Of a stretch of DNA of 64,000 nt, positions 63,311-64,000 are shown piece after piece. How positions within the stretch are numbered: the first letter of the stretch is position 1; each line of letters starts with the position of its first letter. Origin of the DNA: Prochlorococcus sp. AG-402-N10 (GTDB lineage Bacteria > Cyanobacteriota > Cyanobacteriia > PCC-6307 > Cyanobiaceae); contig QCIU01000004.1 of the NCBI GenBank assembly GCA_003216465.1, positions 1 to 64,000 on the forward strand. The letters are read 5' to 3'. The notes under the pieces are model-generated. The model was not told the DNA's origin and made no database searches. It saw nothing but the letters and a program-made list of their open reading frames with translations. The position numbers and the translations under genes are program-made.

Positions 63311-63964
63311 CTAGGGTTTTTTACATATAAATTTTTGTTTTCTATTAGGATATAAGGTTCTGCACATCAAACATTTAGTCCCATCACACCCTCTTGCCGT
63401 ACAAAATTCCCTCCCATAGAAGATGATTTGTAAATGTAATTTATTCCATTCTGATATTGGAAATATTTTTTTAAGATCATCTTCTGTCTGCCTAACATTT
63501 TTTCCTTTTGTTAAACCCCATCTTTGTGATAATCGATGAATGTGTGTATCTACGGGGAAAGAAGGGATATTAAATATCTGTGACATTATAACTGAAGCGG
63601 TTTTATGACCTACTCCAGGAAGTGATTCAAGTTCTGCAAATGAACTTGGTACTTGATTGTTATATTTTTGGATTAATAAGTTTGATAATTTATATACATT
63701 TTTAGACTTTTGATTAGATAAACCTAGTTGTTTTATGTATTCAAATATCTTTGGAATCCCAAGTTTTGCCATTTTATCTGGAGTATCTGCGACTTTGAAT
63801 AAATCTTTAGTTAATTCATTAACTTTCTTATCCGTTGACTGGGCGCTTAATACTACTGCAACAAGGAGTGTAAATGCATTTTTGTGATAAAGAGGGATTG
63901 GAGGTGTTGGATATAATTTATTAAGCTCTTTAAATATTATCTTTGCTCTTTCTTTTTTTTTCAT
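63311..63964 (-). CDS. nth: Endonuclease III
   Basis: A 217-aa DNA glycosylase/AP lyase repairing oxidised pyrimidines. The helix-hairpin-helix ELESLPGVGHKTASVIM carries the catalytic Lys (GHKTA) and the following region PVDTHIHRLSQRWGL the catalytic Asp. The C-terminal cluster region has cysteines spaced C-x4-C-x4-C-x2-C (CTARGCDGTKCLMC), and the last position of the usual C-x6-C-x2-C-x5-C pattern is Asn, so the [4Fe-4S] site is atypical. Upstream of the SDR gene. Confidence 0.92.
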   Translation of the reverse strand: MKKKERAKIIFKELNKLYPTPPIPLYHKNAFTLLVAVVLSAQSTDKKVNELTKDLFKVADTPDKMAKLGIPKIFEYIKQLGLSNQKSKNVYKLSNLLIQKYNNQVPSSFAELESLPGVGHKTASVIMSQIFNIPSFPVDTHIHRLSQRWGLTKGKNVRQTEDDLKKIFPISEWNKLHLQIIFYGREFCTARGCDGTKCLMCRTLYPNRKQKFICKKP

Positions 63965-64000
63965 TTATTAGAAATTTTTTGTTGATGTATAAAATTATAC

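Noticed and set aside
1-64000. CRISPR arrays, insertion sequences, prophage, tRNA and rRNA genes
   Set aside because: I found no repeat-spacer pattern, transposase or integrase, terminal repeats, cloverleaf or rRNA sequence by reading. A tRNAscan and repeat search would be decisive.

Overview
The window is a gene-dense, visibly AT-rich piece of a picocyanobacterial chromosome, almost certainly a high-light-type Prochlorococcus. The evidence is a set of cyanobacterial marker genes (petN, psb29/thf1, pcyA, chlP, ccsA, prk, glpX-type FBP/SBPase, ferredoxin-type sir, DevBCA exporter), side-by-side class I and class II fructose-bisphosphate aldolases as known from marine picocyanobacteria, very short intergenic gaps, Lys/Asn/Ile-rich proteins and frequent TTG starts. 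I see no rRNA, tRNA, insertion sequence, prophage or CRISPR array.

Layout. 1-3.4 kb: a run of tiny genes of unknown function, mostly on the minus strand, several of which appear to be paralogous two-helix miniproteins, plus a lipoprotein and a DUF2103 protein. 3.5-7.3 kb: photosynthesis maintenance (petN, psb29/thf1, clpP, ftsH, a SipA-like protein). 7.3-13.5 kb: two M16 peptidase subunits, pcyA and a DevBCA-type exporter. 13.6-20.3 kb: a glycosyltransferase, rpsB-tsf with a structured leader, an unknown gene, recG and a VanX-type dipeptidase. 20.3-30.7 kb: sir, glyS, chlP, a VanY-type carboxypeptidase, typA, DUF309, an unlisted 50-aa secreted ORF, an LptB-type ATPase and ccsA. 30.7-38.6 kb: carbon metabolism (rpe, glpX, glgC, gnd, pgl) with hemA, then a CIA30 protein. 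38.6-44.2 kb: ilvD, a UPRT-like protein, a pentapeptide protein, a COG0523 GTPase, a mini zinc-finger ORF and purSQ. 44.2-60.1 kb: a long, almost uninterrupted minus-strand block (both aldolases, Gfo/Idh/MocA oxidoreductase, accD, prk, leuB, lpxD, proB, yqeG, DUF3727, ruvX/yqgF, a GNAT-like protein, a CofE-like protein, a thioredoxin-fold protein, DUF3685, hisA). 60.2-64 kb: a CSP41-like SDR, pgsA, a PPC-glutaredoxin fusion, a second SDR and nth.

How it fits together. The Calvin-cycle/oxidative pentose phosphate genes (rpe, glpX, gnd, pgl, fba, fda, prk) and glycogen entry (glgC) form two carbon clusters. psb29, clpP, ftsH and sipA form a likely thylakoid quality-control/light-stress neighbourhood. 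The most interesting undescribed element I see is the rpsB leader: two perfect interleaved inverted repeats (8 and 10 bp) between a good promoter and the start codon, in pseudoknot order, the second followed by a short T run. It looks like an RNA switch controlling S2/EF-Ts synthesis. Other points of interest are genes absent from the ORF track (petN, 50-55-aa ORFs at 13350, 28829 and 42970, a 58-aa ORF at 1717), the PPC-glutaredoxin fusion, a UPRT-like protein without a PRPP motif, and a CofE-like protein in an organism not expected to make F420.
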